A stretch of 64,000 bases of DNA, from assembly GCF_000711695.1 (NCBI RefSeq), contig NW_013547015.1, positions 124,001 to 188,000 on the forward strand, in the 5' to 3' direction. The notes under the pieces were generated by a model that saw only the letters and a program-made list of their open reading frames with translations, did not search any database and was not told the DNA's origin. This DNA is from Tilletiaria anomala UBC 951 (Eukaryota; Basidiomycota; Exobasidiomycetes; Georgefischeriales; Tilletiariaceae). The position numbers and the translations under genes are program-made. This document shows positions 11,359 to 22,245 of this stretch, in pieces (the first letter of the stretch is position 1; each line of letters starts with the position of its first letter).

Positions 11359-12351
11359 CCCTGCACTGTGCGAAGTGAATCATAGACGGTGCGGATGAAC
11401 GCTTTGCTCAATATCTCACTAGCACATGATGACATGAAGCATCCCTCACCCTTTTCCGTCCATATCGCCGTATCATGAGCGCCGTACCATGAGCGCCGTA
11501 CCATGAGCTCCGCTATGAAATATCTTGGGGTTGTCGTTCTGGTATGTATACACTCAAATACTGTCCATCAGTCTATCTTCCCTTCGAAGGTGCAGGTTCG
11601 GTCGTTCGGAACTGGCAGGTCTCGCACGGTACATTATCCGGAGGACCTCGAACCAGCCGGGAGAAAGCTCAGGTTGCGAACAACAGGAGTTAACAGAGGA
11701 GGGCGTCCGTTGCGATCGCTGCAGGCGCAAGCACTGATGGGACGTCGAAGGAGGGCCTCACAGCAACGAGTGCCGTGAGTGGCCCGTGATGTGCCACTCG
11801 CTTTGGTGTGCCGTGCCGCCCGTGTGCGTGCGTCATCCCTGCACGCGGTGCGTCAGAGGTCATCAGGCAGTGGGCGCGCCGCACTGCCGCTTCAGTTTTC
11901 TCTTAACCCTTCATCGTCGCCTCGCTCTCAAACTTATTCCATCGCATCTTTTGCAAGTAAAACGGCTCTCCGCCAGCAGATGGCCCTGAGGTTTGAAGCG
12001 GCGTAAAGAGTCCTGTGACACATGATGCGCTCTCCAGGACCCCCTTCCTCTCGCCAAGCGAACATCCGACTATCGAATTGGCTCAGTCTAGGTTCTAGAG
12101 CAATGGAGACGCCGAGTGGAGCCACTCCAAGTTCTGGGTCGGGGAAGGCCGTCCCACCCGGAACTTATGCAGAGCATGATCAGCACCCCAGCCCCGAATT
12201 GTGTTTAGACCACAGAAGAGAAAAATGTGGTAAGAGCGAAATGGTGCCGACAATCTATGGTACAAATACTGTAATGCATGCGAATGAAGATATTCTCGGC
12301 CTGCGACGCAGCCCCTGCCACTTGCCAGGCCCAACTTGGGACAATGCTGTC
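11359..12351. other. Intergenic, TBC gene promoter and uL14m 3' region
   Basis: About 1 kb with no supported gene. At 11474-11515 a 14-bp unit (CATGAGCGCCGTAC) occurs twice exactly, followed by a third degenerate copy. Otherwise I see nothing. Confidence 0.5.
11474..11515. repeat. 14-bp tandem repeat, 3 copies (last degenerate)
   Basis: CATGAGCGCCGTAC at 11474-11487 is repeated at 11488-11501 and imperfectly at 11502-11515. It lies about 115-155 bp upstream of the TBC gene ATG, so it may sit in its leader or promoter. Confidence 0.8.
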
Positions 12352-12929
12352 CTAGATGACCCTAGGGGCAAGGCTGACGATCTTTCCCCATCCCTTTTGC
12401 CTTAACTCAGACGCAACAACACCGCTGATGCGAGTGCCTAGTGGCTCTTTGCGATTGTTGAGCAGCACGCAAGCGTTGTCGTCGAAGCGGACGACCTTCC
12501 CATCTGGTCGGACGGTCTCCTTCAGGGTCCGTACAACCACCGCGTGCCGCACATCTCCGCGCCGGATACGCTGCCCACCACCTGAGCCACCATGCCCTTG
12601 GGTTTGCGGAATTGGTCGAGCCTTCTTGATGACGACTACGATCTCATCGCCTGTCCACACAGACGGGCAGGCGTGAGGGAAGAAGATTGGGATGTGCAAG
12701 GTAAGCAACGAAACCATAGGCGGAGGGCTCCCAGTGGCACTAGACCCACCGATGCGCGCCAGGCCATGATTACTCTTGTTCTTCAGCACATTGACGCATT
12801 CTGCTACCAAAGCGCCTGAATTGTCGATGACCTACGCAGCGAGAAAAGAATTGCTACGTGAGCACGAAGAAACACTCCGATCTACACTTGTTGCACACTC
12901 ACCGTCATGGTCGCCTTTAGCCCCAACAT
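12352..12929 (-). CDS. MRPL38: Mitochondrial large-subunit ribosomal protein uL14m
   Basis: Component of the mitochondrial 54S subunit that contacts rRNA near the subunit interface. Exons on the minus strand are 12903-12929, 12750-12831 and 12352-12650, giving 135 residues. The start [20 protein letters not shown] is the usual uL14 N-terminus; the middle has [13 protein letters not shown], and the end [18 protein letters not shown] and [10 protein letters not shown] matches bacterial and mitochondrial L14 closely. The first exon encodes only nine residues. The second intron (12651-12749, 99 nt) is in frame and stop-free; reading through it would insert 33 residues into the conserved fold, so splicing is clearly intended. 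No cleavable presequence is evident, as is usual for this protein. It is divergent from the MATH-BTB gene. Confidence 0.95.
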
Positions 12930-13491
12930 CTTGAGCAGGACGCCTTCTGAGTCTCACAGGATACGTTCCGCTTCTTGCCCTTCGCCTGCTCAAAGGTGGT
13001 CTACACTTCACGCTGTACTAGGGAAAAAGGCGTGGTGTAGATTGACCTGATCGACTTGATGGCAACGTATTCAACAAGACTGAAGGGGGGGGATCAGAGA
13101 GATGAGTGTATTGCGGAACGCGGGACATGGGATTCGGAATCAATCCCTTGCCGTTTGATGAAGCCAGACGTGATAACGCGATGGGTACGCGTGCCACATT
13201 GGCGCGTCGAGACAGACGGTGCGCAACACTCACTGAATGTGACTCCGCTTCGCTGATATGTGATGCCCAAGAACCTCCTCTCACTCTGTTGTATACTCGT
13301 CTGGACCTGGACCTACATCCATACGGTACGCACCCTGCTTTCAAGGCTGAAGCTACTCTGCACGTATATACTGCCAGGCGGCTAGATTCTGCTCAGAATG
13401 GCGGCCGCACAAGACCCCTTTCAGACCTCGGCAGGAGGCGTGGCGAGCGGGAAAAAGGCTAGCAGGTACCTGACAGAGCCGACAGAGGCGC
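12930..13491. other. Divergent promoter region, uL14m / MATH-BTB
   Basis: This interval separates the two divergent genes. It may include a short first exon of the MATH-BTB gene: an ATG at 13398 opens MAAAQDPFQTSAGG and runs to a GTACCTG donor at 13465, but I could not find an acceptor that joins it in phase. No other gene is seen. Confidence 0.4.
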
Positions 13492-16457
13492 ATGCCAGTG
13501 AGGCGCTTCAGAAGCATACCCCTGATATACCCTTCTATGAAATTTGACGGTCTGATGATCGCTATCTTGGCCCTTGGCGCTCATCGTGCTGTCTCAGTCA
13601 CGTTTGAATGGGTGAGTTGCCATGAATACACATCGCTGAGTGCTTCAGAGGCTGAGCACGTGTGCCTGTTTGCTCTGCAGCCATTGACAGGCCTAAGAAA
13701 GATCTTCGACGAGAGCAAGGATAATGTCAAGTCTAAGGCCATCCGTTCATGCTCCTTTGGAGGTGGACAATGGACTGTGTTGCTCTATGCCCAGAGCGGC
13801 GTGGACCAGGTGAGAGCCGCATCGCGCATGACCCATGCTCAGATACGCGCTTACATGTACAAAGCCGCGCCGCAGAATGTATCCCTCTACCTCAATGCAG
13901 AGCCACTTGCATCAGAGAAGGTTCATCCTTTGATGACTGCGGTTAAGAACCCAGCCGAGCTGGAACGACATGTAGGGACGATCAAGGAAGGGGAGCAGCA
14001 GTCGAAGGCAAAGCAATCCTCTCGCACAGAATGGCACCGCGAGGGCGTGTTCCGTTTCACATTTTCCATTTACACTGCAGGGAAACTGTCACTTATCTCA
14101 AGTAAGGAGGCACTCGGACATACCTTCTCATCTCAAACTGCCAACTGGGGCTGGTCTGGCTTCTGCTCCAGAGACCGCGTCTATTACAACCATCACACAG
14201 TCAAGGAAATGGACATGTTCGTCGTTGTCGTGTCGCTCACAAAGCAGCCCAAAGCGCCAGACTCACATCGCCCGAAAGGTCACATCGTCTCACAGTCTTT
14301 GACGACCGCGATGGGATCACTCCTGGATACGCCGGATTACAGGTGAATGGAACAGTCCCTTTAATATTCTTAATCTGCAGGCTAAGCAACCACTTTTCCG
14401 GCGTCCTATAGCGACACTATATTTGTCTTCCCGCGCCAAACACGCAGGCAAGGCAAAGTGATCAGAAGCTCCGGGGAAAAAACAAAACAAATCTTCGCCA
14501 TCAAGCAGATCCTTACCGCCCGCAGCGATTACTTCCGCGACCTCTTCGAGGGTGGCTTTGCCGAGGCGGAAGACAGTGACGACTCGGAGGGTTTTGATCA
14601 GCAGGATGCCGATCAGGCCGCCAACGACTCTGCACGTGCGGCTGTGGGCGACGCCGGCATGCGCAGTCTGTCACCTGATCATGATGATAGTGACGAAGGG
14701 CGAGATCGGCGCCGTGCAGGTTCGAGCGCTCGGGACACCCATCAGAGGCAATGCTCGAAAAAGCGGCGCGCAAGAGCGAGATCAAGTGGGACCGCAGGTC
14801 TGGATTCGTCGCAAGCCTTTGCCGAGGCAGATGAGGAGTTGGATTACGACGGCGAGGGTATCTTCAATGACTCGGATGCAGAGTACGAGTTGACTATGCA
14901 GGACGGCGAGACCAGTGACGATGCCAGCAGCGTCAATACCGATGAGGAGGAGCGTCAGGGAGAGGATGATCACGGCGACGGGCCAAGTCAGGCTTCAGAT
15001 GGTGACGACTTGGCGGCTCAGCAAGCGAATTATACCTCGGCCGATCCCGCTGCTGCTATTCCATCAGAGGATAGGCACAACACATTTACCGCGACGCTAG
15101 CAGTCGCAACCCCTTCATATCACAGCGGATTCTCACACGGCAAGTTCAGCCCGCCACGCGAACCTCCTGCAGACGTGCCCACATTTGATGATGATGAAGA
15201 CGAAGACATGGGACACGAAGACGAGATCGCGGCTGTGAGCGGTGGTCCAGGCGGCGCGCCGGGTGCAGGCGCAAACATTAATGCGAACGCGAACGCCAAG
15301 GCCAATGCCAACGTCAACGCCAGAGCAGGGGTCACGCCCGTGCTGAAGACAAGTGACCCTGCTGCCGAGCGCTCCATTCGAGCAGGCAGCGGAGATAACA
15401 CATCGGAGGGAACCACGAAAGGTTTGACGAACCGGATGGCATCTCTAAGCACGCCCAGCGCAAATGCAAGGGATGCAAATGTTGCCGGCACCAGCGGTGC
15501 TGGTGAGATGGACAAAGGCAAGAAACGTGCTGCAGACGGAGATGTCAGCGCAGAACGTGCCAGGAAGAGAAATGCATTTACGGGTCGCAAGCGGCGCAAG
15601 GTGGTAAGTATGATGATAGGACCTTTTGTTTACCTTGTAGCTGGCATACTCATGAGCATGGCCCAATGCGTCTCCTGCCCCCGTAGGTCATCCGCGACAG
15701 CTACTATCCAAGCTTCTATGCTCTGCTCTACTTCCTCTACACCGACATTATCGAATTTGCCCCCCTCACGTCGTCGTATTTGGAGCTGGATGACGAGAGC
15801 GATCATGCCAAGTCGCACACATTCGACAATCCCGAAGAGCATCTGGAGGATCTGATCTGCGCACATTGGAGGTAAGTGTTCTGCGCGACATTGCGCTCCT
15901 CTGCATTGCGCATATTTCTGACATGTCGACCGATCTTTTTGTTGCACACTGGCCCACTCCAAACCCCCAGGCGTGCCGACATGATATGCACATACGCAGA
16001 TCGTGCAGAGAAGGCACCGCTGTGCTCTGCCAAGTCGATCTATAAGCTGGCGGATAAGATGAACCTGCCCGAGCTCAAAAAACGCGCCAAGGCTCACATT
16101 GCCGGCAGCTTGACGGTCAACAATATTGTTTGGGAAGTCTTCAGCAGCTTCACGGTCCGCTACCCCGAAATACGGAAGATGGAAATCGACTTCCTGCTGG
16201 AACATTTCGCTGAGGTCAAGAAGACAGCCGCGATGAAGGAGCTTTTCATGCGTAGTGTTGCGCATCCTGGATTGGCGCAGGGTGAGTTTTTCATTTACAG
16301 ATGACTGGGTACGAAGCCTTGAGCTCACTGGCCTGTTGCAATCCTCCCTCTGCATCACGCACACGCAGTGTGGCCGGACTTGCTCAGCAAGCTCGAATAT
16401 AAGAAGATCGAAGCGGAAGAGGCAGAGGCGCACGCGTCCACATCAGCAAGCGAGTAG
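13492..16457 (+). CDS. MATH-BTB domain protein with a large acidic insertion
   Basis: Exons 13492-13611, 13681-14342, 14412-15603, 15687-15871, 15971-16281 and 16369-16457 give 852 residues if the ATG at 13492 is used; the true start is uncertain. A MATH-like part (VTFEW, FGGGQWTVLLYAQSG, WGWSGFCSRDR) is followed by a BTB domain. The BTB fold is interrupted: its first half (YSDTIFVFP, ILTARSDYFRDLFEGGF) is separated from its second half (IRDSYYPSFYALLYFLYTD, ADRAEKAPLCSAKSIYKLAD) by about 350 residues rich in Asp, Glu, Ser and Ala. The insertion includes an Asn-Ala repeat and a basic KRRKV-like run. The family typically supplies substrate adaptors for cullin-3 ubiquitin ligases, so that role is inferred. 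Its stop faces that of eIF5 across about 200 bp. Confidence 0.85.
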
Positions 16458-16661
16458 CATAACAAGCATGTGAAATGTTTTCCGGCCGAATCGTTAATCT
16501 CAATGACACTGCAAAGTCAAAAGACCATCGGATTGATCGAACAAACGTTCATGAAGACTGTATCTTATAGCCCAGCACAGAAGGGCCAACAGCACTGCGT
16601 GCAAACACTATCAGATTGCGTGTGTTTGGAGTTGGAGCCTAGTAGAGGAGGAAGCCGGCGA

Positions 16662-18110
16662 TCACAGGTTATCGAGATCATCGTCCTCCTCGTCCTCGTC
16701 GCTATCAGCCTGGTCGAGCCATTCGAGGAACGGCGCAGCGGCGCGGCGGACCTTCTTGCTGGTGTCCTTGTCGACGTATTTCTTGCTCGTGTGCGTGCCC
16801 CAGTGCTTGACAATCTCCTCATCCAGCGCGTCGATCTGGTACAGCGCCATCAGCAGCTTTGGGACGCCGCTGGGGACCAGCGAGGGTTGTTCAATGCCCG
16901 CAAGGCGCTCGAGGCCGCCTAGCAGCGACTTCTGGTGTTTCTCCGAGGTGGTCATCTGAAGCAAACAAGCATAGCATCAGAGCAAGCCCACGAGCTTAAA
17001 CCAGACGAGCGATACGGTAGCTCACCTTGGCAATGACGGCCTGGTACTTTCCCATCTCTTTGACAGCGTCCTCGGTGAAGAGAGACTGCATAATCAGCTG
17101 CACGGAGCGATGCTTGTTCTCGATGCCGAGCTCCTGAGCCTTTTTGTACACTTCTGCAGCGGTGCATTCGCCGCCCGCAGAGCCACCTTTCCGGTGTTCG
17201 GTGAGCCACACTCCGAATTGGTAGTACGGGCTGTTCTCGTCCTCGGCCTCTTCGTCGTCCTCGCCAGCGGCGAGGACGAGGGAGGATGTGATGCCTCCCT
17301 CCAGCGCCTTAACGCGGGCTTTGACGGCTGCCTCCGACGTGTCGACGCTCCACTCGTCTCCGCCGTTCTCCTTCGCGCGCTGCTCAGCAGTGGGAATCAG
17401 AGCCGCTTCTGAGGCAATCTTGGCAGTGAACTCGTCGTCGCTGCCACCGTTCTCGCCATCATCACATCCGCCATCGTCAACGCTTTGGCCAGCAGCCTTT
17501 CCAGCACCTTTGACACCCTTCTTCTTCTTGGGCGGAGGGTGGTTGGTGATGAAAGTGGTAAGCTTGTGGCGCATATCCACGTCCGTCATCGCACCGCAGG
17601 CCTTGCAGTCACGGTGAATCATGCCATCCTTGCTGATCTTGAGGTCCGTTTCGGGGTTCTTGCAGGCTTTGCAAAGTACAAACTTTTCAATGAAGCCGTC
17701 AAGGAGCTCGCGCAGACGGACAGCCTCGTGCGAGCCGTTCACAATGTAGCGCTCATTCTTTTCGTCAAACTGAGTCTGTGCGCCAAGCTCACAGCCGAAG
17801 AACTTGGTCGGGTCTGCAAAAGAGTACGCACGGCCCGTATGTTAGTGGGAACGGGGAAGCGGCTTGGCTGCTCGATGATGTAATGGCTCACAAGACGCAG
17901 GGCGGGAGAGGGCCCTACCAATGTCCGCCATGTTGGGGATGACAGTCTTGATGCCGTTCCCTTTGCCCTCAATCTTGGTCTGAAGCAAGGGCATGCTGTT
18001 GAGGGAACTATAGTCAGATTCTGATGTAGACTGGGTATTAAGAGCACAAAAACGCACCGGTATCGATAGAACTTGTCATCGACATCTCTCCTGATGTTGA
18101 CGACAGCCAT
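16662..18110 (-). CDS. TIF5: Translation initiation factor eIF5
   Basis: GTPase-activating protein for eIF2 in the 43S complex. Exons on the minus strand are 18058-18110, 17892-17995, 17026-17813 and 16662-16955, giving 412 residues, normal for the family. The N-terminal domain has VNIRRDVDD with the conserved Arg used for GAP activity, [13 protein letters not shown] and [19 protein letters not shown]2-C2 zinc ribbon follows, with cysteines at about 100, 103, 122 and 125 (CKAC and CKAC). After a charged, Lys-rich linker the C-terminal HEAT (W2) domain ends in an acidic-aromatic tail, [17 protein letters not shown], which is the eIF2-beta and eIF3 contact surface in known eIF5. It is divergent from QCR10. 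Confidence 0.97.
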
Positions 18111-18978
18111 ATTGACTACTGATCACACTCTTCTCGCAATCTACGAATGAGTGAGACTTCTTTGCGCTGCTACGGTGGGCGTACCCTTTGTGCGAATGCA
18201 CGCTATATGCTTCGAGGGTTCGGAGTGAAGGGACGCAAGTTAGAGAAAGAGGTGGCTAGCAGCGGGTCTCAGCCAAGACAAGCATGGGACTTCTGCTGCC
18301 CTTGTTGTGATGATTAGCGATGACAACAATTATTCCTTTGGAGGAATTCGAAGGGAGGTTTGGCTCTTCGAAGGGTGGAATGGTGGCGACGACTGGAGTC
18401 CGGAAGGATGATGGGCAATGGAGACATGTACAGCGTGCTCTTGCCGCTTCGCTGGGAAGGCCTGCTGTTGCGACTTTTGTGCGGGGGAGGTTTGTCAAGA
18501 TGGTGGCAAGCTTCGCTCTGCCGTACTTCTTGCTGATGGTTCTGGTCGATTGGAGAGGGGTTGATGCAGACTTTGTCTCCTGCATTTGATGGCCGTCAAC
18601 GATGAAGGTTGAGAGCATGCAAAAGGGCAACTGAATGGATGCTTTTCTTTGCGTTGACGCACTGTGATGGCTGCATATGCCCATCTCCTGCGGCTGAGGG
18701 AAAAATTTGGTTGAGGCTCGCTCTAGTTCTGAGATCGAAGAGCTAGTGCGGAACGAAACGGATCAACAGGTTCCATCTTCTGCGATCGCGCTCCAGACCA
18801 CTCACTCTTCTCGCCAACCTGGCAAGGTCCTCTAGGCTTCGACAAGGTCGATCCCTCGCAGGTCATAACTTGTATCTCGAGGGGGCCATCAGTTGGAAGT
18901 GGCTGTTCGTTGCACGTAGCATCTGAAAGACAGGAACACCTCGAAGAGACAAGCAGAAAGACACCCTCTCTTGTCACA
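18111..18978. other. Divergent promoter region, eIF5 / QCR10
   Basis: About 870 bp between two head-to-head housekeeping genes. Open frames of 89 codons (+, 18320-18589) and 142 codons (-, 18256-18684) overlap each other and show no domain or conserved motif, so I treat them as chance. I see nothing else. Confidence 0.45.
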
Positions 18979-19830
18979 ATGGCGCTCAGAACATCAGTCG
19001 TCCGCATGGCCGCGTTCCGGTCCTCGCCCCGTGTCGGTGCGCCGCACATCAAGCCTGCCTTCCAGCCGCACGTTGGCAGGTTCGCTCCGGAGAACGTCTT
19101 CAAGTGAGTGCACCGTTTCCGTAAGGGGGTAAACTAGGCAATTAGAATACCAGCCAGAGTCGACACATCGGGAAGATGCGAAATGCTTATTCACAATGAT
19201 GCAGCGATATCTGACGCTGACTTCCTCTTCGTCTATTCAATCCACTCGGCTTCGCTTTGATCCTCCTTTTTATCTTATGAACCTCATCTTGGACAGGGCT
19301 TCTGGCGCACTCGCATTCTGGGGCGTAGCAGGCGCAGGAGGCGTTGCCCTCTTTTTGAGCGGCGTTCCGAAGTTCAAGCACGACGTTCTGCTGAAGATTC
19401 CATTTGTGAGTCTACGCTACTGGTCATGGGTTTGCAGACGTGGACAATATGGACTTGGTGCAGAGAAAAGTCTACCAGTGTCTCTCATATGCAGAGTGAC
19501 CCCCAAAGGCCTTGTGTTCGGCGGCTGTGTGATTCGGACACCATGGACTAATCTCCAAGGACCGCCCCCAGGGAGAACAAGCGTGCAAGTGTTGAGCTGG
19601 GGGTTCATCTTGCTCAGTCAATCGTCTCTTTGTGAGCTTGTTGCTGACCAGTGTTGCGTCTTGTTCATTCTTGCAATTTTTTAAATCTCCGACGCCCCAT
19701 AGGTCAACCAATACTTCCAGGGTACGTTCCTCTCCCATCCTGTCCTCGAATGCGAAGCTCACCCATGGTCGTCCCTCTTTACACTTCCGACGCTGCAGAC
19801 AATACCCCGGACTCAGACAAGCCCTTCTAA
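18979..19830 (+). CDS. QCR10: Ubiquinol-cytochrome c reductase subunit 10
   Basis: Small accessory subunit of respiratory complex III in the inner mitochondrial membrane. Exons 18979-19103, 19297-19405, 19703-19721 and 19799-19830 give 94 residues, close to the yeast subunit. The single membrane helix is FWGVAGAGGVALFLSGVPKF, followed by LLKIPFVNQYFQ and the tail DNTPDSDKPF. This matches the yeast layout of a helix, a K-x-P segment and a terminal D-x-T-P-x-x-D-K-P motif. The basic N-terminus could aid import. The third exon is only 19 nt, and its upstream intron (19406-19702, 297 nt) is long for this window. Frames close exactly at the TAA. Confidence 0.93.
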
Positions 19831-20417
19831 GCGCCTCGTTTCGAAAATCGTACAGCATTCGCAGTATTACTCGGCTTGGCTTTAGAATGTAGCAAGCAAC
19901 GCCTCTACACTAGATCAACATCAGCCTTCCAGTTGCCATTCTGATTACGTAGTGAGAAAGCTAGCTAGGCTAGCCGACTGCATGCCGTACAGCGTTTGAG
20001 AGGCGATCGGTAAAGTGTGTATGTTGCCCTTAAACCCATGTACCTCCCCTTCAGACTGGTGCAAGACACTAGCGTTGGTAATGCAAGTGTCGGTGAAGCT
20101 CCGAGAACCCCGGCGAGCGTGCTGTTTGCGCAAATGAGGACCTGCGAGAGCATGTGGCTGGCGAATACCGTCGATGGAAGCGCGTATTTCTATTTGAACG
20201 GTCGACGTTTGAGCGCGCTGAAGGTGACAGCTTGCGAGGTGATAGTGCAACCGACGCAGTGGAACAATTGATCCTCTTTCATAGCATACTAATACAACGC
20301 ATGCGTGATTCGTGCATCCAGCTCACATTGATGAGCATGCATGCCACAGCCCGTTGGCAAACCAGCTGCCCTTCCCCAACTCTCTGCTAATGCTGAGGCA
20401 AGCGAGATGCCCAGGGC
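19831..20417. other. Convergent intergenic region, QCR10 / CNOT9
   Basis: About 590 bp holding the 3' ends of QCR10 and the CNOT9 gene. No open frame with a domain, no repeat and no RNA gene was seen. Confidence 0.5.
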
Positions 20418-21725
20418 TCAGTTCTCCACCCTGTCGGAGAGGTTGAGCAGCAGCGTCGCAAGGCATCGCTTTGTGATCTGTCAAGGCCGTCCACATCAAG
20501 CGCGTCAATATTGGTTATTTCTTTGGAAGGCAATTCGTTCAAGGCTAAAGGCGAAGGGAGGCTCACATGGTCGTTCTTCAGCAGCTGCGAAAAGGTAGCA
20601 TCTCTCAGCGGACCTGGCAGGCAAGCGCGTAGTGCCTCGCGTGCTCTGTTCGAGAGTGATGGAGCCCCTGTCAGCTTTGAAACCCCAATAGCGAGTTGAC
20701 CAAAGACGCGTGGCCTGCGCTGTCACTCACCTCGAGTTATCGCTCAGACGCAAATAGCATCGCACAACGTGCTTGAGAAGACGCACCGCTTGCGTTTCGA
20801 CAATCTGGTTGACCATGTTGCTCAGCACGGTCCCGACAGCGTAGAAGCGCTCGTATGTCTGACAGATGTAAGCCAAACCAGTGTCGTCGAGCAGGATCTT
20901 CTGCACAATGAAGATGGCAACTGTCTTACTCAGTTCCGAGCCCGTCTCCATGATACGTAAGCAGAGTGGGATGATCTCGGTTGACAAAAGGAATGTGATG
21001 ACCTCGGTGTTGTCATTCTGCTTGACCAGGGCTCCGATCACTCCCAGCGAAGTGAGACGGAGATACTCGAATGGCCGCGTCTTGGATGTCGTGTTGAGGA
21101 AAGGGTAGAGGAACAAGGGGATGTGCGCTTGCAGGAACAACCCTCGAGTCTCGTTGTGACTTGCGATGCATTGTAGCAACGCTAGGGCGTTGCACACCCT
21201 GTTCGATGCATGCGCCGTCAGCGCCGGTGGAGAAAGCAGCGGGTAGACAGAAATAATCTCTTGCAAGAGGGAAGTCATGACGCCTGAAAGGTGAATTGCG
21301 GTCAGCAAGTCCCATCTTGCAGAGAGCAAATCGTATCGTAACGACGTACCAAAACTGTGCCAAAGCACTAACGCTAGATCTTCGTACTGTTCTCGCTTCT
21401 TGCTGAGCTCGAGCAGAGCATTTTCCCTCTGCGCTGAGCTCCCGGGGGAGTCATTCAATACCGCTTGCCCTTGGCCAGGCGCATTCCCCGATTGGTCTTT
21501 CCCACCAGCACCTGTCGCAGAAGCAGCACGTGGATCCGGGCGCTGGCAAAGCTGAACGATGAGTGGATACACCGACAACGCTGTCGTTGGGGTACCACCG
21601 GGGCCGGTGCCAGCCGGAATGGACGGGCCTGACGCCGGAGCAGGACCGGCAGCTGACAGCATCGAAGGTGCGAGCTCGACACCGGCGAGTGATCCTCCTT
21701 GATTCGTTGATGATGGCGACGACAT
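20418..21725 (-). CDS. CAF40: CCR4-NOT subunit CNOT9 (Caf40/Rcd1)
   Basis: Armadillo-repeat scaffold of the CCR4-NOT deadenylase complex, which binds RNA-binding partners and peptides. Exons on the minus strand are 21350-21725, 20731-21283, 20567-20645 and 20418-20477, giving 355 residues. A Gly/Pro/Ala-rich N-terminus of about 100 residues precedes the conserved fold: [74 protein letters not shown], then [29 protein letters not shown] and a last exon with [12 protein letters not shown]. The 66-nt first intron is in frame and stop-free, but its removal restores the family motif [11 protein letters not shown]. It is divergent from Spn1, which also acts in mRNA production. Confidence 0.97.
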
Positions 21726-22245
21726 GATGGCGATGTGTCCTCGTATGCGTCACCAGTCCACTCAAGTCTCTTTGAAAATTTGTTGCAGTAGCTACGCCAC
21801 CATCGCCGTGCTCCCTCCCCCGATCGCACGTCTCAGAGTAGATCCAATCTAGCCCACTACTCCAGAATGCGCATCTGCGGGCATGTGAACGGCGCTTTGC
21901 AATGATAAATCCAGAGGATGCGTACACATAGCAGGGATTGAAGTGTGTGCGAAGTTGACGCAACCTCCCATGGGTCGTGAGTGTAGTCGCTGGTGACGAG
22001 AGGGGAGACGGCGGCGACAGCGCCGCAGCTGTGAAGTTGCAGTCACATGGCCCCAGCATTTCAATCTGGGATCTCAATCTCAATAGCCTTTACTACAATC
22101 GACATCGTCTCAACCCATTCGTCATCAACAACACTCTTGTGATGAAGGCTGCACTTCGTTCGCGCCATCCTGGAACTCATGGACACTTGTGCTAGTCTGA
22201 TTAGCATACCCAGGACGAATCATTGGAGGGGTACGACACTCAGCC
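21726..22245. other. Divergent promoter region, CNOT9 / Spn1
   Basis: 520 bp between the two start codons, presumably a shared regulatory region. No gene or clear element is seen. Confidence 0.5.

Noticed and set aside
18256-18684. A 142-codon minus-strand frame between eIF5 and QCR10
   Set aside because: It overlaps another frame on the opposite strand and lies in a divergent promoter. Nothing in its sequence looks conserved.
19406-19702. Possible intron-encoded snoRNA in the long QCR10 intron
   Set aside because: I found no convincing C box (RTGATGA) or paired D box, and no H/ACA pattern, so length alone is not evidence.
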